64,000 nt of DNA, from contig NZ_JADCJZ010000002.1 of assembly GCF_014982725.1 (NCBI RefSeq), positions 62,001-126,000 of the forward strand. Direction: 5' to 3'. Made by a program: the position numbers and the translations under genes. Source of the stretch: Thermophilibacter gallinarum (lineage in GTDB: Bacteria; Actinomycetota; Coriobacteriia; Coriobacteriales; Atopobiaceae). The notes under the pieces were generated by a model. It was not told the origin of the DNA. It made no database searches and worked only from the letters and a program-made list of their open reading frames with translations. This document shows, piece after piece, positions 33,781-42,548 of this stretch. Positions within the stretch are counted from its first letter, which is position 1; each line of letters begins with the position of its first letter.

Positions 33781-36561
33781 ATGCTCGTCAACCTCACCTT
33801 GAACGGCGCGGAGCTCTCCGAGGACGTCCGTCCGGACATGACCCTCTTCGACTTCTGCCGCGCGCACGGCTACAAGTCCGTCAAGTGCGCATGCGAGACC
33901 TCCAACTGCGGTCTGTGCACGGTGCTCCTGGACGGCGAGCCCGTGCTCTCGTGCTCCGTGCTCATGGCGCGCGTGAGCGGCCGTGAGGTCACCACGCTCG
34001 AGGGCATGCGCGACGGTCGCCGCGAGCTCTTGGCCCGGTGCCTCGCCGAGGAGGGCGCCGAGCAGTGCGGCTTCTGCGCGCCGGGCCTCGAGATGGCCGT
34101 GCTCGCGCTCGACGCCGCGCACCCGGGCGCCGATGACGAGACCGTGCGCCGCTACCTCTCCGGCAACCTCTGCCGCTGCTCCGGCTACGCGAGCCAGATG
34201 CGCGCGATCCGCCGCTTCCTCGCCCGCCACGCAAACGACGGCGAGCTGCCGCCCCGCGAGGTGCCCGCAGACGCCACCACCGAATCTGGCGAGAAGCACC
34301 GCGAGATCGCGCGTCCCGTGGCCAAGAAGGACTCCGGCGCCCTTCTCGCCGGAGCACCCGTCTACACCGCCGACCTCGCTCCCGAGGGAGCCCTCGTGGT
34401 GAGGCTCGTGCGCAGCCGCCACGCCAACGCCCTCGTCACGGACGTCGACAAGAGCCGCGCGCTCGAAATCCCCGGCGTCGTCGCGGTCTTCGGCCCGGAC
34501 GATGTGCCGCACAACCGCTTCACGCTGGCCGGCCAGTCCTTCCCCGAGCCGAGCCCCTACGACACGGTCCTTCTCGACCGCCACGTGCGCTACGTGGGCG
34601 ACGAGGTCGCCATGGTCGTGGCGGAGACCGAGGCCGCGGCCGCCGCGGGCGTGAAGGCCGTGAGGGTCACCTACGAGCAGCTGCCCGCCGTGCTGGACGT
34701 GGAGGAGGCGCTCGACAACGCCACCGTCATCCACGACGAGGACGACTGGGCGCCCGGCGGCGACAAGTCCGGCGACCCGAGCCGCAACCTCGTGGCGCAC
34801 GGCGAGCGCGTCCACGGCGACCTCGAGGCCGCCTTCGCCGCCTCCGACGTGGTGATCGAGCGCACCTACCGCACGCAGGCGACGCAGCAGTCCATGATGG
34901 AGACGTTCCGCTCCTTCGCCTACACCGACGCCTTCGGCCGCGTGACCGTGGTGAGCTCAACGCAGGTGCCCTTCCACATCCGCCGTCAGGTGGCGAACGC
35001 CCTCGGCATCCCCAAGCGCCAGGTGCGCGTCATCAAGCCGCGCGTGGGCGGCGGATTTGGCGCCAAGCAGAGCGGCTGCAACGAGGCCTTCGCCGCGTTC
35101 GCCGCGATGAGGACCGGCCGCCCGTGCGTGTGCACCTACACGCGCGAGGAGACCATGAGCTGCTCCAACACGCGCCACGAGATGGTCCTCAAGGTCCGCA
35201 TGGGCGCACGCCGCGACGGCACGATCGAGGCCATCGACCTCTACGCGCTCTCCAACGCCGGCGCCTACGGCTATCACGGCACGACCACCGTCACGCTCGT
35301 CGGCGGCAAGGCGCTGCCGATCTACAACCACGCCGCGGCGAGCCGCTTCTCCTACGACGTGGTCTACACCAACACTACGCCGGGCGGCGCCTACCGCGGC
35401 TACGGGGCGACGCAGGGCTGCTTCGCCGTTGAGTCCGCCGTCAACGAGATGGCCGACGAGCTGGGCATGGACCCGTGCGAGCTGCGCCTCAAGAACCTCG
35501 TGGGCCCCGGCGAGACCCTCTGGCAGCTGAACGACGAGCACCTCTACAGCTGCCGCCTCGACGAGTGCCTCACGCGCGCGATGGACATGGTGGGCTGGAA
35601 GGACCGACCGCTTCGCGAGGACCTCGGCGACCGCGTGCGCGGCCTGGGCGTGGCCCTCACGATGCAGGGCTCCGGCATCGCCATGGTGGACATCGCCAAC
35701 GTGGACATCCGCCTCGAGGACGACGGCTTCTACGTGCTCTCCATCGGCGCCACCGACGTGGGCACCGGCGCGGACACGATCCTCGCGCAGATGGCGGCCG
35801 AGGCGCTCGGCTGTGACGTGGACCGCGTCGTCACAAAGGGCGTGGACACCGACACCTCCCCCTTCGACACCGGCGCCTACGCCTCCTCGGGCACCTACAC
35901 CACCGGCGGCGCCGTCGTGCGCGCGGCCGAGGACCTCATCCGGCAGATCCGCGAGCAGGCGGCCCGCGTCTTCGGCGTGGACGAGAAGGACGTGGAGTTC
36001 GACGGCGAGTCCGTGCGCTGCGGGGAGCAGGAGATGACCGTCGCCGCGCTCGCCAACAAGCTCATCGGCTTCGGACTGCACCCCGGCATGCTCGAGGGCC
36101 ACGGCACCAACGCCCAGCCCACCTCGCCGCCGCCCTACATGGCCGGCGTCGCCGAGGTCGAGGTCGACAAGGCCACGGGCAAGGTCACGGTCACGGACTA
36201 CGCGGCCGTCGTGGACTGCGGCACCGTCATCAACCCGGCGCTCGCGCGCGTGCAGGCCGAGGGCGGCATCGCCCAGGGCATCGGCATGGCACTCACCGAG
36301 GACGTCTCGCGCGACGAGCGCGGCAACCTGCGCACCGGCAGCCTCATGACCTACAAGCTGCCCACCCGCAGGGACGTGCCCGAGCCGCGCGTGGAGTTCA
36401 TGCCGAGCTTCGAGCCCACGGGGCCCTTCGGCGCCAAGTCCATCGGCGAGGTCGTCATCAACACGCCCTCCCCCGCGGTCATGAGCGCCGTGGCCCACGC
36501 CACGGGCCGCTACGTGCGCGACCTGCCCATCCTGCCGAGCAAGGTCCTCGCCGCGGAGTAG
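33781..36561 (+). CDS. Fused iron-sulfur / molybdopterin subunit of a molybdenum hydroxylase
   Basis: The 926-residue protein fuses a small two-[2Fe-2S] subunit to the large molybdopterin subunit. The first cluster uses Cys38, Cys43, Cys46 and Cys58. The second uses Cys96, Cys99, Cys131 and Cys133. The molybdopterin part (about 175-926) has GGGFGAKQ and ends in GAKSIGE, with catalytic Glu890. It oxidises a purine or other N-heterocycle or aldehyde in the cytosol together with the FAD subunit. The substrate is not set by sequence alone; xanthine or hypoxanthine is one option, given xpt in the same window. No maturation genes are adjacent. Confidence 0.87.
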   Translation: MLVNLTLNGAELSEDVRPDMTLFDFCRAHGYKSVKCACETSNCGLCTVLLDGEPVLSCSVLMARVSGREVTTLEGMRDGRRELLARCLAEEGAEQCGFCAPGLEMAVLALDAAHPGADDETVRRYLSGNLCRCSGYASQMRAIRRFLARHANDGELPPREVPADATTESGEKHREIARPVAKKDSGALLAGAPVYTADLAPEGALVVRLVRSRHANALVTDVDKSRALEIPGVVAVFGPDDVPHNRFTLAGQSFPEPSPYDTVLLDRHVRYVGDEVAMVVAETEAAAAAGVKAVRVTYEQLPAVLDVEEALDNATVIHDEDDWAPGGDKSGDPSRNLVAHGERVHGDLEAAFAASDVVIERTYRTQATQQSMMETFRSFAYTDAFGRVTVVSSTQVPFHIRRQVANALGIPKRQVRVIKPRVGGGFGAKQSGCNEAFAAFAAMRTGRPCVCTYTREETMSCSNTRHEMVLKVRMGARRDGTIEAIDLYALSNAGAYGYHGTTTVTLVGGKALPIYNHAAASRFSYDVVYTNTTPGGAYRGYGATQGCFAVESAVNEMADELGMDPCELRLKNLVGPGETLWQLNDEHLYSCRLDECLTRAMDMVGWKDRPLREDLGDRVRGLGVALTMQGSGIAMVDIANVDIRLEDDGFYVLSIGATDVGTGADTILAQMAAEALGCDVDRVVTKGVDTDTSPFDTGAYASSGTYTTGGAVVRAAEDLIRQIREQAARVFGVDEKDVEFDGESVRCGEQEMTVAALANKLIGFGLHPGMLEGHGTNAQPTSPPPYMAGVAEVEVDKATGKVTVTDYAAVVDCGTVINPALARVQAEGGIAQGIGMALTEDVSRDERGNLRTGSLMTYKLPTRRDVPEPRVEFMPSFEPTGPFGAKSIGEVVINTPSPAVMSAVAHATGRYVRDLPILPSKVLAAE

Positions 36562-36608
36562 CCTCAACGTCCCCTCCGGCGAGAGGGACGCCCGTCAGCC
36601 CCCCGCGC

Positions 36609-36614
36609 TAGAAT
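36609..36614 (+). promoter_or_regulatory. -10 box TAGAAT of the ABC exporter operon
   Basis: TAGAAT lies 33 bases before the start of the first exporter gene. No clear -35 is visible. Confidence 0.5.
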
Positions 36615-36647
36615 CGAGGGGCTGACACCACCCTGCCCGGAGGCCGC

Positions 36648-38378
36648 ATGTTCAAGCTCAGGCGCTACCTCGCGGGGCACGTCGCCGAATGCGTCGTCGC
36701 CCCGCTCTTCAAGATGCTCGAGGCGCTGCTCCAGCTCCTCGTCCCGCTCGTCATGGCCCAGGTCATCGACGTCGGCATCGCCAACCGCGACGCAGGCTAC
36801 GTGCTCGCCCACGGCGCCCTGCTCGCGGGCGTGGGCGTCTTCGCCTGGGCGATATCGGTCACGGCCCAGTACTTCTGCTCGCGCCTCGCCGCCGCCTTCG
36901 GCACGGCGCTGCGCAACGACCTCTTCGCCCACGTGCTCTCGCTCTCGCGCGAGGACGTGGAGCGCCTCGGCCGCGCGAGCCTGGTCACCCGCCTCACCAA
37001 CGACACGCAGCAGGTGCAGGACGGCCTCAACATGTTCTTCAGGCTCATCCTGCGCTCGCCGTTCGTGACGCTGGGCACCGTCGTCGCGGCCTTCCTCGTG
37101 GACGGCGTCGAGGGCGCGGTGCTGCTCGTCGCGGTGCTCGTCTCGTTCGGCCTGGTCATGGGCTTCATGCGCGTCACCACCGGCCGCTACCGCCAGATCC
37201 AGCAGGGCCTGGACGAGGTGCAGCTGCGCGTGGCTGAGAACCTCGAGGGCGTCCGCGTGCTGCGCGCCTTCCGCCAGGAGGACGCCGAGCGCGACGCCTT
37301 CGCCGCCACCGCCGCCGCCGTGCGCGACCGCCAGGTCAGGACCGGCGACATCTCCGCGCTCGTGAACCCGCTCACCTACGCGGCCGTCAACTGCGGCCTC
37401 ATCGCCCTATTGTGGTTCGGCGGCGTGCGGGTGAACGTCGGCAACCTCACGCAGGGCCAGCTCGTCGCCCTCGTCAGCTACGTGAGCCAGGCGCTGGTCG
37501 AGCTCCTCAAGCTCACCAACCTGATCGTCCTTCTCGCCAAGGCGTCGGCCTGCGCCCGCCGCGTGAACGAGGTCTTCGACACCCGGCCCACGCTCGCCGA
37601 CGGCCCCCTCGAGGCCGAGCCCGCCGCGGACGCGCCCGCCCTCGCCTTCGACGACGTGTGCTTCGCCTACCCCGGCGCGGGCGGCGACGCCCTCTCCCAC
37701 GTGAGCTTCTCGCTGGCGCCCGGCGCCACGCTCGGCGTGATCGGCGGCACGGGCTCCGGCAAGTCCACGCTGGCAAGCCTCGCGATGCGCTTCTACGACG
37801 TCGGCTCCGGCGCCGTCACCGTGGGCGGCCAGGACGTGCGCGAGCTCTCGCGGGCGTCCCTGCGCGGCCAGGTCTCCCTCGTGGAGCAGGGTGCCACGCT
37901 CTTCTCCGGGACCATAGCCTCCAACCTGCGCTGGGGCCGCTCCGACGCGGGCGACGACGACCTCGCGGCGGCCGTCGCCACCGCACAGGCCTCGGGCGTC
38001 GTGGAGGGCAAGGCCGGCGGCCTCGACGCGGAGGTCGAGCAGTTCGGGCGCAACTTCTCCGGCGGCCAGCGCCAGCGCCTGACCATCGCCCGCACCCTCG
38101 TGCGGCGCCCGCGCGTGCTCGTGCTCGACGACGCCTCGTCGGCGCTCGACTTCGCCACCGACGCCGCCCTGCGCCGCGCCATCGCCCGCGACTGCGCGGG
38201 CACCGCCGTGGTCACCATCTCTCAGCGCGTGACCGCCGTGCGCCACGCCGACCAGATCCTCGTGCTCGACGGCGGGCGTCAGGTCGGCCTGGGCACGCAC
38301 GAGGAGCTTCTGCGAAGCTGTCCCGTCTACCAGGAGATCTGCGCCTCGCAGCTCACCGAGGAGGAGGTGGTCCGATGA
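36648..38378 (+). CDS. Heterodimeric ABC exporter, half with degenerate catalytic site
   Basis: The 576-residue half-transporter has a six-helix membrane domain (about 1-310) and an ATPase domain with GGTGSGKST, FSGGQRQR and Walker B ending in Asp494. The next residue, normally the catalytic glutamate, is Asp495 (LDDASSALD). This is the hallmark of the degenerate half of heterodimeric exporters such as TM287/288 and BmrCD. The partner gene overlaps by four bases. Together they should export lipids, peptides or drugs. The start is ATG 36648 after GGAGGCCGC. Confidence 0.88.
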   Translation: MFKLRRYLAGHVAECVVAPLFKMLEALLQLLVPLVMAQVIDVGIANRDAGYVLAHGALLAGVGVFAWAISVTAQYFCSRLAAAFGTALRNDLFAHVLSLSREDVERLGRASLVTRLTNDTQQVQDGLNMFFRLILRSPFVTLGTVVAAFLVDGVEGAVLLVAVLVSFGLVMGFMRVTTGRYRQIQQGLDEVQLRVAENLEGVRVLRAFRQEDAERDAFAATAAAVRDRQVRTGDISALVNPLTYAAVNCGLIALLWFGGVRVNVGNLTQGQLVALVSYVSQALVELLKLTNLIVLLAKASACARRVNEVFDTRPTLADGPLEAEPAADAPALAFDDVCFAYPGAGGDALSHVSFSLAPGATLGVIGGTGSGKSTLASLAMRFYDVGSGAVTVGGQDVRELSRASLRGQVSLVEQGATLFSGTIASNLRWGRSDAGDDDLAAAVATAQASGVVEGKAGGLDAEVEQFGRNFSGGQRQRLTIARTLVRRPRVLVLDDASSALDFATDAALRRAIARDCAGTAVVTISQRVTAVRHADQILVLDGGRQVGLGTHEELLRSCPVYQEICASQLTEEEVVR

Positions 38379-40153
38379 GCCGGAAGGACCTCGCGGCGAC
38401 GGGTCGCACGCAGCCGGCAGCGGACAGAACCCTGCGCCGCATGGCCGCCCTCTTCGCGGGCGAGAAGCCCCGCCTCGCCGTCGCCGCCCTGCTCACGGTC
38501 GCCGTGGTGGTGTGCACGCTCGCGCTGCCCGTGCTCTCGGGACGCGCCGTGGACTGCGTGGTGGGCGTGGGCGAGGTGGACTTCGCCGGCCTGCACCGGA
38601 CGCTCGCGCTCATAGCCGTCACGCTCGCGCTCACGGCGATCTCCCAGTGGGCGCTCACTGCCGTCACGAACCGCCTCGCCTTCGGCGCCGCCCTCGACCT
38701 GCGCCGGCGGGCCTTCGACCATCTCCAGGAGCTCCCGCTCTCCACGATCGACTCCCGCGGCCACGGCGACCTCGCGGCGCGCATCGTCACCGACGCTGAC
38801 ATGCTCACAAACGGCCTGCTCATGGCCTTCCAGCAGCTTCCGGTGGGCGTGCTCACGATCGTGGTGACGCTCGTCTTCATGTTCGCGCTCAACCCGGCGA
38901 TCGCCGCCGTGGTGGCGCTGCTCACCCCCGTCTCGATCTTCCTGGCGCGCTTCATCGCCACCCACAGCGCGCGGCACTTCTCCGGCCAGACGCGCCTGCG
39001 CGGCGAGCTCACCGCCTACGTGGAGGAGATGGTCGGGGGGATCTCGGCCGTGGAGACGTTCTGCGTGGGCGACCAGGTGCACGCCCGCTTCGCCGAGACG
39101 AACGAGGCGCTGGGGCAGGAGACCTTCAAGGCCGTGTTCTTCTCGTCCCTCGTGAACCCCACCACGCGCTTCGCGAACGCCCTCGTGTACGCCGCGATCG
39201 GCATCTTCGGCGCGTTCGTGGCCATGGGCGGCGGGATCACCGTGGGCGGGCTCTCGGCCTTCCTGGGCTACGCCGACCAGTACGCCAAGCCCTTCAACGA
39301 CATCTCCGGCGTGGCCACCGAGCTGCAGAACTCCGTGGCGTGCGCGCGCCGGCTCTTCGCGCTGCTGGACATGCCCGCCGAGGAGCCCGAGGCGCCGGAC
39401 GCCGCGGTTCTGGCCGAGCCGCGCGGCGAGGTCGAGCTCGACCACGTGGCCTTCGGCTACGACGCGCGGCGCCTCGTGCTGAGCGACGTCGACCTCGCCG
39501 TCCGACCCGGCCAGCGCATCGCCCTGGTGGGCGAGACGGGCTGCGGCAAGACCACGCTGATCAACCTCATCATGCGCTTCTACGACGTGAGCGGCGGCGC
39601 GGTGCGCGTGGATGGGCACGACGTGCGCGAGCTCACGCGCGAGAGCCTGCGCGCCGGCTGGGGCATGGTGCTGCAGGACACGTGGGTGCGCCGCGCCACG
39701 GTGCGCGAGAACGTGAGCCTGGGGCGGCCCGACGCCACGCTCGAGGAGGTGCGCGCCGCCTGTCGCGAGGCCTACGCCGACGACTTCATCATGCGTCTGC
39801 CGCAGGGCTACGACACGGTGCTCGACGGCTCTGCCTCGCTCTCCGCGGGCCAGCGTCAGCTCCTGTGCATCGCGCGCGTCATGCTGGCGCGACCGGCGAT
39901 GCTCATCCTCGACGAGGCCACGAGCAACATCGACACCCGCACCGAGCTGTTGGTCCAGCGCGCGCTGGCACGCCTCATGGAGGGCCGCACGAGCTTCGTG
40001 GTGGCGCACCGCCTCTCGACCGTGCGCGACGCCGACCTCATCTGCGTCATGGCCGACGGCGTGATCGCGGAGCGCGGCACGCACGACGAGCTGCTTGCCG
40101 CGGGCGGGCGATACAAGCGCATCTACGAGGCCCAGTTCGCCCCGACGGAGTAG
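38375..40153 (+). CDS. Heterodimeric ABC exporter, catalytically complete half
   Basis: The 592-residue half-transporter has a six-helix membrane domain and an ATPase domain with GETGCGKTT, LSAGQRQL and a complete Walker B with catalytic Glu514 (LDEATSNID), then AHRLSTV. The signature is LSAGQ rather than LSGGQ, which belongs to the complementary site. It forms a dimer with the upstream protein, in which only one ATP site should be fully active. Its ATG overlaps the upstream stop. It is convergent with the small gene at 40154. Confidence 0.88.
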   Translation: MSRKDLAATGRTQPAADRTLRRMAALFAGEKPRLAVAALLTVAVVVCTLALPVLSGRAVDCVVGVGEVDFAGLHRTLALIAVTLALTAISQWALTAVTNRLAFGAALDLRRRAFDHLQELPLSTIDSRGHGDLAARIVTDADMLTNGLLMAFQQLPVGVLTIVVTLVFMFALNPAIAAVVALLTPVSIFLARFIATHSARHFSGQTRLRGELTAYVEEMVGGISAVETFCVGDQVHARFAETNEALGQETFKAVFFSSLVNPTTRFANALVYAAIGIFGAFVAMGGGITVGGLSAFLGYADQYAKPFNDISGVATELQNSVACARRLFALLDMPAEEPEAPDAAVLAEPRGEVELDHVAFGYDARRLVLSDVDLAVRPGQRIALVGETGCGKTTLINLIMRFYDVSGGAVRVDGHDVRELTRESLRAGWGMVLQDTWVRRATVRENVSLGRPDATLEEVRAACREAYADDFIMRLPQGYDTVLDGSASLSAGQRQLLCIARVMLARPAMLILDEATSNIDTRTELLVQRALARLMEGRTSFVVAHRLSTVRDADLICVMADGVIAERGTHDELLAAGGRYKRIYEAQFAPTE

Positions 40154-40357
40154 CTACAGCCCGCGCTCGCGCAGACGGGAGTCGATCTCCCTCAGCGTGA
40201 CGCGCGCGGCGAAGAGCTGCCGGTACGTGGCCGTCTTGACCTTGCCCGCGGCGGCGAGCTCGTCCATGCGCGCCTTCGTCGCCGCGAGCTCGTCGCGCAC
40301 GTCGGCGGCGAACGCGTCGTAGGCGGCGAGCCGCGCCGCGTCGTCCTTCTCGGCCAT
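40154..40357 (-). CDS. Small helical protein of unknown function
   Basis: The 67-residue protein is predicted to be almost all helix. It is rich in Ala, Asp, Glu, Arg and Lys with heptad-like spacing (for example FAADVRDELAATKARMDELA), and it has no membrane segment. The start, ATG 40357, follows AAGGAGGTGG, a very strong ribosome site, so I accept it as a gene. The stop abuts the convergent ABC exporter with no gap. I see no close family. Confidence 0.6.
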   Translation of the reverse strand: MAEKDDAARLAAYDAFAADVRDELAATKARMDELAAAGKVKTATYRQLFAARVTLREIDSRLRERGL

Positions 40358-40520
40358 CGGGCCACCTCCTTATGACGCGTGGCTGGGACGATTCCGATTG
40401 TCACACAATCGCGGGGCGCGGCCTCGTCCGCGGGCGTCGAATTGTTGTCCGGTCGCCCGCCTACCATGTGCCCAAGGGGCGGAAGGGCCGCCGACAAGGA
40501 CCTCTACGGAGGAGGACGTC

Positions 40521-40847
40521 ATGTACGAGCCGTCAAAGCACATCTCCACCTTCTACGTCGCCGGGTTCCAGTACTGGGACGGCGCGCTCGTGATCGGGGA
40601 GCTCAAGGCCGGCATGCAGCTCGACCTCGTCCCGGAGCGCGACAACCCGCACGACCCGGAGGCCATCGCCATCAGGTGGAAGGGCACCAAGCTCGGGTTC
40701 GTCCCCGCGGACGAGAACGCGCTCGTGTCCACCCTCGCGTTCTACGGGCACTCCGACGTCTTCGAGTGCCGCGTCCTCAAGGCGGACCCCGCCCGCAGCC
40801 CGTGGCACCAGCTCATGGTGGGCATCTACGTGAGGGACGCGCGCTGA
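40521..40847 (+). CDS. Stand-alone HIRAN-domain protein
   Basis: The 108-residue protein matches the HIRAN domain throughout: FYVAGFQYWDG near the start, LVPERDNPHDPEAIAI (about 36-51) and a KLGFVP strand. HIRAN domains are OB-fold-like modules that bind DNA ends or stalled forks and are usually fused to helicases or nucleases. Here the domain stands alone, with no helicase gene nearby. The start is ATG 40521 after GGAGGAGG. It may be a DNA-damage accessory protein, which is inference from the domain. Confidence 0.85.
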   Translation: MYEPSKHISTFYVAGFQYWDGALVIGELKAGMQLDLVPERDNPHDPEAIAIRWKGTKLGFVPADENALVSTLAFYGHSDVFECRVLKADPARSPWHQLMVGIYVRDAR

Positions 40848-40856
40848 TCGGACGGA

Positions 40857-40910
40857 CTGCGTGCGGGGAGGGCGCGTAGCTCAGCTCACGGCTGCCCACC
40901 CCGCACGCAG
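40857..40910. terminator. Bidirectional hairpin between HIRAN and SIS genes
   Basis: CTGCGTGCGGGG (40857-40868) and CCCCGCACGCAG (40899-40910) form a perfect 12-bp stem around a 30-base loop. It lies between convergent genes. There is no U-tract. Confidence 0.6.
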
Positions 40911-40916
40911 GAGCGA

Positions 40917-41666
40917 CTAGAGGTTGCGGATCCGGTAGAAGTACTTGTCCACCAGGCGGTCGTTGTGGTCCGCGCAGCCCTCGTCCATGAAGGCCATGTG
41001 CCCGTTGTAGTAGACGTCGGGCTCGAAGCCGCGTCTCACGAGGACCTCGACCATCTCCACGAGGACGGCGTTCTGCAGGAACACCGCGGGTATCGTCGAG
41101 GTGGCGCCCACCTTCATGGGGAATCCCTCGACCTCGGTGGCGGCATCGCCCACGAGCGAGCAGTTGTCCAGCACCACGTCCGCCACGTCCTTGAGCTTCA
41201 GACCGGAGCGGTGCTTGGTGGTGAGGAAGTCGCTGTACTCCACCGCGGTGATCGCGATCACGGGGATGCCCTTTTCGTGCGCCCGGATGGCGGCGTCGAC
41301 CGGCGCGATGTTGTTGCCCGAGTTGGAGATGATGATCATGCAGTCGTCGGGCGTGATGCGGTGGTAGTCCACGACGTTGGTTCCCACGCCGTAGAGGTTC
41401 TCGAAGTTGTAGCTCTTCGTGATCTCGAAGCTGCCCGTCGCGCTCTGCTCGAGGAGTGCGCAGTAGTTGGCCGGCGTGGCGGCGCGCCAGAAGGCGTCGT
41501 CGGTGACGAGGTGTGAGTGGCCCGTGCCAAAGCCGTAGATGATCCCGCCCTTCTCGGTGGTGTCGGCGAGGAGCTCCGCCGCGCGCTCGATGGCGTCGGC
41601 CTGCGTCTCGCGCACGCGCTGGACCACCTCCTGCATGGTCTCGAAGTAGCGCTCCCAGGCTCTCAT
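40917..41666 (-). CDS. SIS-domain phosphosugar-binding protein (UPF0309-like), first paralogue
   Basis: The 249-residue protein is a SIS-fold phosphosugar isomerase or binding protein. It shows FGTGHSH, the MIIISNSGNN phosphate-binding loop and a C-terminal VLVEMVEVL helix, matching UPF0309-type proteins. It is the last gene of the PTS operon and is about one third identical by eye to the SIS gene just upstream. The pair may form a hetero-oligomer or act on successive sugar phosphates. The substrate is unknown. The start is ATG 41666 after a GGGAGG-like site. Confidence 0.8.
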   Translation of the reverse strand: MRAWERYFETMQEVVQRVRETQADAIERAAELLADTTEKGGIIYGFGTGHSHLVTDDAFWRAATPANYCALLEQSATGSFEITKSYNFENLYGVGTNVVDYHRITPDDCMIIISNSGNNIAPVDAAIRAHEKGIPVIAITAVEYSDFLTTKHRSGLKLKDVADVVLDNCSLVGDAATEVEGFPMKVGATSTIPAVFLQNAVLVEMVEVLVRRGFEPDVYYNGHMAFMDEGCADHNDRLVDKYFYRIRNL

Positions 41667-41702
41667 GCTGAAGACCTCCCGTCCCCGCGGCGGACCCGCG
41701 GG

Positions 41703-42446
41703 CTAGAAGCGGTAGTGGATGCAGTCCCGGTACTCGTCGACGAGGCGCTGGTTGAGCTCGTCGCCGCCGTCCAGGTTCGCGCTGTAGAACACCGGCGGAT
41801 GCTCCATGCCCTCGTCCACGAGGCGCTGCACGAGCGCCGCCACGATTGAGTTGAGCATGACGGCGCCTACGACGGTCGACGTGGGCGAGACGCGCTGGCC
41901 CAGCCCCTCGATCGCGACGGCGGCGTCCCCGACCTCGCCGTGGTTGTCCAGGACCACGTCCGCCAGCTCGAAGAGGCGCAGCCCCGAGGGGTGACGCGAG
42001 GTGACGGACTGGGAGTACGTGAGGTTGGTGATCGCGATCACCTTCGCCCCCGCGTCACGTGCCGCCATGGCCACCTCGATGGTCACGGGGTTGCGGCCGG
42101 ACACAGAGTGGGCGATGAGGACGTCGCCGGGCCGGAAGTCCGCCTGGTCGCGGGCGAGCTCGGTTCCGTAGCCCACGAGGCGCTCCATGTGGCTCGTGTG
42201 GGTGATGGGCGAGGTGTCCAGCATGATCTCGCGTCCGAAGATCGGGTTCATGAGCATGAGGCCGCCGGCGCGATAGTACATCTCCTCCGAGAGGATGCCG
42301 GCGTGGCTCGCGCCGAAGGTATAGATCGAGTGCTTGCTCATGACGCACTCTGCGAGCAGGTCGACGCACTGCTCCATGTGCTCGCGCTCGCACTCCTCGA
42401 TCGTGTCGATGAGGTCGCGCACGATGGCGATGTAGTCAAAGCGCAT
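41703..42446 (-). CDS. SIS-domain phosphosugar-binding protein (UPF0309-like), second paralogue
   Basis: The 247-residue protein is a SIS-fold protein with FGASHAG, EEMYYRAGGLMLMNP, SVSGRNPVTIEVA and VLDNHGEVGDA, a close match to UPF0309 family proteins. It is expected to bind or isomerise the phosphosugar produced by the PTS encoded upstream. The start is ATG 42446 after GAAGGGAG. A strong hairpin (42470-42502) separates it from the EIIC gene, which may set different mRNA levels for transporter and enzymes. Confidence 0.82.
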   Translation of the reverse strand: MRFDYIAIVRDLIDTIEECEREHMEQCVDLLAECVMSKHSIYTFGASHAGILSEEMYYRAGGLMLMNPIFGREIMLDTSPITHTSHMERLVGYGTELARDQADFRPGDVLIAHSVSGRNPVTIEVAMAARDAGAKVIAITNLTYSQSVTSRHPSGLRLFELADVVLDNHGEVGDAAVAIEGLGQRVSPTSTVVGAVMLNSIVAALVQRLVDEGMEHPPVFYSANLDGGDELNQRLVDEYRDCIHYRF

Positions 42447-42469
42447 TCGCTTCGCTCCCTTCTATGCGC

Positions 42470-42502
42470 GGGGCGCGCACGAGCCATGTCCGTGCGCGCC
42501 CC
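42470..42502 (-). terminator. Intercistronic hairpin in the PTS operon
   Basis: GGGGCGCGCACG (42470-42481) pairs perfectly with CGTGCGCGCCCC (42491-42502). With no U-tract it is more likely an mRNA-stabilising or processing hairpin between EIIC and the SIS genes than a full terminator. Confidence 0.55.
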
Positions 42503-42548
42503 GTCTCCCCGGACGCCCGGGGTAAGCCCTGTCCCGTGGGGTCGGGAC

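Noticed and set aside
40869-40898. Sequence GCGCGTAGCTCAGCTCACGG looked like the D-arm of a tRNA.
   Set aside because: No acceptor, anticodon or T-arm can be built around it. It is the loop of the convergent-gene hairpin.
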